DNA from: Ruminococcus sp.
GTDB lineage: Bacteria; Bacillota; Clostridia; Lachnospirales; Lachnospiraceae
DNA: 55,819 nt
Reading direction: 5' to 3'
NCBI GenBank assembly: GCA_023663085.1
Contig: JAMPIB010000020.1
Coordinates: 1 to 55,819, forward strand
A program made the position numbers and the translations under genes. The notes under the pieces were generated by a model. It searched no databases. It saw nothing but the letters and a program-made list of their open reading frames with translations, and was not told where the DNA came from. Below, piece by piece: positions 53,563 to 55,819 of the stretch (position 1 is the stretch's first letter; each line of letters opens with the position of its first letter).

Positions 53563-54520
53563 CTGCTTCTACCTCCTCCTCTTCCTCATATTGCGTCAAT
53601 TGCAGGAAAATATCTTCCAGAGACTTTTCTTTTTTTTGCATGGACAGAACCGGCATATTTCCGTTTGTCAGGGCAACGGATATTTCTCCCCGGATATCCG
53701 TATCATCATCTGTCACGATCCTTATCCGGATGCTCTCTTCTTCTGAAGGTTCCTCAAAAGTATAAGAATGGATATGTTTGACCGCGGCCAATATCTCTTC
53801 TGCTTTTTCCCGGCTGCCAAGTGCACATACTTCTATTTCCGTGGTTTTTACCATAAGTTTCTGCAGGCCTTCCGGCGAATCGCTGGCCGCCAGCCTGCCA
53901 TATGCGATTATCATAATATGATCGCATAACGTACTGATTTCTGATAAAATATGAGAACTTAAAATAATGGTATGCTGTTTTTGAGCCAGCTTTTTTATAA
54001 CACTTCTGGTTTCCATGATCTGCCTGGGATCGAGTCCGACCATTGGCTCGTCTAAAATAATGACTTCCGGATACCCGATAATGGCCTGCGCCAGCCCCAC
54101 TCTCTGCTTGTACCCCTTAGAAAGATTGCGGATCAGACGTGATCTTACGTCCATGATCTCCACCATCTGCATGATTTCCCGTATCTGCTCTTCCCGCTCA
54201 TCTTTAGGCACTTTTTTCAGTTCCGAAACAAAACGCAGATATTCATATACTGTCATATCGGGATATAACGGCGGAATCTCCGGTAAATAACCGATACACT
54301 TTTTCGCCGCCTCCGCCTGCGTAGCCATATCATAAGAATTAATCATGACTTTCCCTTCCGTGGGCGCCAGATACCCCGTCATGATATTCATGGTGGTCGT
54401 CTTTCCCGCTCCGTTAGGGCCTAAAAAACCGTATATCTGTCCTTTTTCCACCTCAAAAGACAGATCATCCACCGCGGCATGTCCGCCGTACATTTTCACC
54501 AGATTCTCTACTTTTATCAA
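53546..54520 (-). CDS. ABC transporter ATP-binding protein (GldA-like)
   Basis: 324 residues. Walker A GPNGAGKT (34-41), signature LSKGYKQRVGLAQA, Walker B VIILDEPMVGLDPRQ and the H-loop SSHILSE are all intact. The C-terminal extension (about 225-324) is the regulatory domain common in ABC-2 exporters and ends in an Asp/Glu-rich tail. The start is the TTG at 54520, eight bases after GGGAGG, giving the family-like MIKVENLVKMYG; a frame seven codons longer exists. It pairs with the fused permease downstream. Confidence 0.93.
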   Translation of the reverse strand: MIKVENLVKMYGGHAAVDDLSFEVEKGQIYGFLGPNGAGKTTTMNIMTGYLAPTEGKVMINSYDMATQAEAAKKCIGYLPEIPPLYPDMTVYEYLRFVSELKKVPKDEREEQIREIMQMVEIMDVRSRLIRNLSKGYKQRVGLAQAIIGYPEVIILDEPMVGLDPRQIMETRSVIKKLAQKQHTIILSSHILSEISTLCDHIMIIAYGRLAASDSPEGLQKLMVKTTEIEVCALGSREKAEEILAAVKHIHSYTFEEPSEEESIRIRIVTDDDTDIRGEISVALTNGNMPVLSMQKKEKSLEDIFLQLTQYEEEEEVEADDGDL

Positions 54521-54625
54521 GAGATATTCCTCCCTTCGCAAGCCTTTAATGTGTGCATTCCTTTTCTGAAATGTGAAATAAGTATGTACTGTTTTATATT
54601 TTCAAAACACACGAATCCAATTATA

Positions 54626-54653
54626 TCATATTATAGTATTAAAATCATTATGA
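54626..54653 (+). promoter_or_regulatory. Sigma-E-like promoter of cotJABC
   Basis: TCATATT (54626-54632), 13 bases, CATTATGA (54646-54653), about 21 bases before the cotJA ATG. This resembles the mother-cell sigma-E pattern (ATATT / CATA). No good sigma-A element is visible here. In B. subtilis cotJ is sigma-E controlled. Confidence 0.5.
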
Positions 54654-54674
54654 ATCTTTTTTGAAAGGAAATCC

Positions 54675-54851
54675 ATGAAAATGAAAAACTATAGTTTCAA
54701 CGACGATTTCGACAGATTCCCAATCGCTATGGCTTATGTGCCCTGGCAGCATCTGACTAATATCTATGAAGATCTGGACGAAGCGCTGTTAAACGGAACC
54801 ATCTTTCCGGAGTTAAATAAACCGTTCACAGGAAGGAGATGCTGCCAATGA
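54675..54851 (+). CDS. cotJA: Spore coat-associated protein CotJA
   Basis: 58 residues, too short for many ORF callers. The core FPIAMAYVPWQHLTNIYEDL, then the ALLNGTIFPELNKPF ending, are the CotJA hallmark. AAAGGA eight bases before the ATG sets the start. Its TGA overlaps the cotJB ATG (ATGA). CotJA helps assemble CotJC in the spore coat. Confidence 0.93.
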   Translation: MKMKNYSFNDDFDRFPIAMAYVPWQHLTNIYEDLDEALLNGTIFPELNKPFTGRRCCQ

Positions 54852-55123
54852 CCAGAAATTTTCGTAACGAGCAGGAAAAACTGCTCCACAACATCGACCT
54901 TATGGGATTCGTCATCGTAGAGATGAACGAGTATCTGGATACACATCCGGACGATACAGAAGCCATCGACTATCTGAAACACTATGTACGCATGAAGAAT
55001 CAGGCAATGCGCGAATATGCTTCTAAATATGAGCCGCTCACTATGGCGACCGCAGACGCCTCTTCTTGTAAAGAATGGATCTGGGCAACATCACCTATGC
55101 CGTGGGAAGGAGGATGTAACTAA
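54848..55123 (+). CDS. cotJB: Spore coat protein CotJB
   Basis: 91 residues, mainly helical. DLMGFVIVEMNEYLDTHPDD near 17-36 and the ending SKEW-like SCKEWIWATSPMPWEGGCN match CotJB. I start at the ATG at 54848, which overlaps the cotJA stop and has AAGGAG nine bases upstream; an ATG three codons earlier is also in frame. Its TAA overlaps the cotJC ATG by one base. The tight three-gene coupling fits coordinated assembly of the JA-JB-JC coat complex. Confidence 0.93.
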   Translation: MTRNFRNEQEKLLHNIDLMGFVIVEMNEYLDTHPDDTEAIDYLKHYVRMKNQAMREYASKYEPLTMATADASSCKEWIWATSPMPWEGGCN

Positions 55124-55701
55124 TGTGGAATTATGAAAAAAGATTGGAATTTCCGGTAAACATCAGCGCACCGAATGCTATGCTGGCACAGGCGATCATC
55201 AGTCAGTACGGCGGCCCCGATGGAGAAATGGGCGCTTCAATGAGATATCTGTCGCAGCGCTATTCCGCGCCTTACAGAGAAGTGGCGGCTGTGCTTACTG
55301 ATATCGGTACAGAGGAACTGGCACACCTGGAGATCGTAGCTACTATCATACACCAGCTTACTAAAAATCTTTCTATGGAAGAAATCGAAAAATCCGGCTT
55401 TGTCAACTACTATGTTGACCATACGATTGGCGTCTGGCCGCAGTCCGCAGGCGGATTCCCGTTCAGTGCCGCAGAGTTTCAGTCTACAGGGGATATCATT
55501 ACAGATTTGACGGAAGACATGGCTGCGGAACAGAAAGCGCGCCTGACTTATGATAACATTCTGCGTCTTGTACGCGACGACCCGGATGTCTGCGAACCGA
55601 TCAAGTTCCTGCGCGCAAGAGAAGTTGTGCATTTCCAGAGGTTCGGTGAAGCAAACAGGGAAGATTGTAGTAAATCGGAACACAGAAAAAACAATCACTA
55701 A
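55123..55701 (+). CDS. cotJC: Spore coat protein CotJC, manganese catalase family
   Basis: 192 residues, ferritin-like four-helix protein related to Mn-catalases. Metal-ligand pairs are visible in TEELAHLEIVATIIHQL (Glu and His, about 66-82) and REVVHFQRFGE (Glu and His, about 167-177). The N-terminus MWNYEKRLEFPVNIS is typical of CotJC. It is the last gene of cotJABC, and GGAGG in the end of cotJB precedes its ATG. It shows that the organism can sporulate or retains sporulation genes. Confidence 0.95.
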   Translation: MWNYEKRLEFPVNISAPNAMLAQAIISQYGGPDGEMGASMRYLSQRYSAPYREVAAVLTDIGTEELAHLEIVATIIHQLTKNLSMEEIEKSGFVNYYVDHTIGVWPQSAGGFPFSAAEFQSTGDIITDLTEDMAAEQKARLTYDNILRLVRDDPDVCEPIKFLRAREVVHFQRFGEANREDCSKSEHRKNNH

Positions 55702-55739
55702 GACGCATACCCACTTTCCTCAAAGCGGTGTACTTACGC

Positions 55740-55751
55740 TTTCGCGCGAAA
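55740..55751. repeat. Perfect 12-base palindrome TTTCGCGCGAAA
   Basis: Lies in the 68-base gap between cotJC and the last gene, 19 bases before its ATG. It is GC-rich at the centre and has no U-tract, so it is not a good terminator; a binding site is possible. Confidence 0.6.
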
Positions 55752-55769
55752 AGAAAGGACAAGTCTATT

Positions 55770-55819
55770 ATGCCAGTATTCAGAGTAAAGAAAGTCAAAG
55801 ATTACACGATTATGCCAAA
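55770..55819 (+). CDS. 5' end of a probable replication-initiator/HTH protein (partial)
   Basis: Only 16 codons are visible: ATG at 55770, then PVFRVKKVKDYTIMPK, running off the window. This N-terminus resembles the replication-initiator/HTH_36 proteins of Firmicute plasmids and conjugative elements, which commonly begin M-A-V-F-R-V-E-K-x-x-x-Y-T-V-M-S-N. GAAAGGAC lies ten bases before the ATG, giving a credible start. The resemblance is from memory of the family and the fragment is very short, so product identity is tentative. Confidence 0.5.
   Translation, partial: MPVFRVKKVKDYTIMP

Noticed and set aside
1-55819. CRISPR arrays, tRNA or rRNA genes, insertion sequences, phage genes
   Set aside because: Looked for and not seen: no regular short repeats with spacers, no tRNA-like sequence in the gaps, no transposase or integrase in the frames.

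Overview
This window reads as a chromosome segment of an anaerobic, spore-forming Firmicute, most likely family Lachnospiraceae (Clostridia). The grounds are the gene order (mreBCD-mrdA-minCDE beside radC; miaB-mutS-mutL-miaA; asp23-fakA-recG-degV), a group B-type [FeFe] hydrogenase, a cotJABC spore-coat operon, strong AGGAGG-type ribosome binding sites and frequent TTG/GTG starts. The family assignment is inference from protein style and synteny; no rRNA is present. Almost everything lies on the minus strand, so transcription mostly runs from high to low coordinates. The exceptions are a histidine phosphatase (41.1-41.8 kb), a DUF1292 gene (46.1 kb) and the cotJ operon plus the last gene (54.7 kb to the end).

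Layout. 1-7.8 kb: cell-shape and division cluster radC, mreB, mreC, mreD, mrdA (PBP2), minC, minD, and the start of a minE that appears frameshifted. 8-16.6 kb: miaB, mutS, mutL, miaA and a PLP enzyme of the methionine gamma-lyase-like family, read from a clear sigma-A promoter just after the nag terminator. 16.7-22.85 kb: one amino-sugar PTS operon (crr-like IIA, ptsI, ptsH, nagE, nagB, nagA) with its own promoter, a long attenuator-like hairpin in the leader, an internal UUCG hairpin and a terminal terminator. 22.9-27.9 kb: asp23/yloU, fakA-like DAK2 kinase, recG, and a DegV/FakB-like protein. 28-33.5 kb: U32 peptidase, an FtsW/RodA-type polymerase overlapping a class B PBP, and a NUDIX hydrolase. 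33.6-36.8 kb: ruvA, ruvB, zapA, with a Gx-transporter (heptaprenyl diphosphate synthase component I family) gene and a NusG-domain-II gene upstream. 36.9-41 kb: hflK, hflC, a TPR protein and a DUF4037 protein. 41-46 kb: phosphatase, trpS, a small Cys-rich peptide, DUF5662 and a GH13 glycogen-debranching-like protein whose active site looks degenerate. 46-54.5 kb: DUF1292, a UvrD-family helicase, gltX, the hydrogenase, and a fused ABC permease/GldG protein with its ATPase. 54.6 kb-end: cotJABC, then the first 16 codons of a gene resembling replication-initiator/HTH proteins of mobile elements.

How the genes work together. The nag/pts operon is self-contained for uptake and use of N-acetylglucosamine: EI, HPr, a stand-alone IIA, the NagE IICB permease, deacetylase and deaminase, feeding fructose-6-P. 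The mre/mrd/min block sets elongation and septum placement; a second SEDS-plus-PBP pair sits at 28-31 kb and ZapA at 33.6 kb. MutS/MutL and RuvAB/RecG/RadC/UvrD cover DNA repair. FakA and a DegV protein in one operon suggest fatty-acid phosphorylation.

There is no gene-free stretch longer than about 300 bases, and I saw no tRNA, rRNA, CRISPR array, insertion sequence or T-box. Nothing here is clearly a new defence or biosynthetic system. The most unusual items are the GH13-like protein with a missing nucleophile, the frameshifted minE, the HPr without Ser-46, the crr leader hairpin, the short Cys-rich peptide and the possible mobile-element boundary at the right edge.
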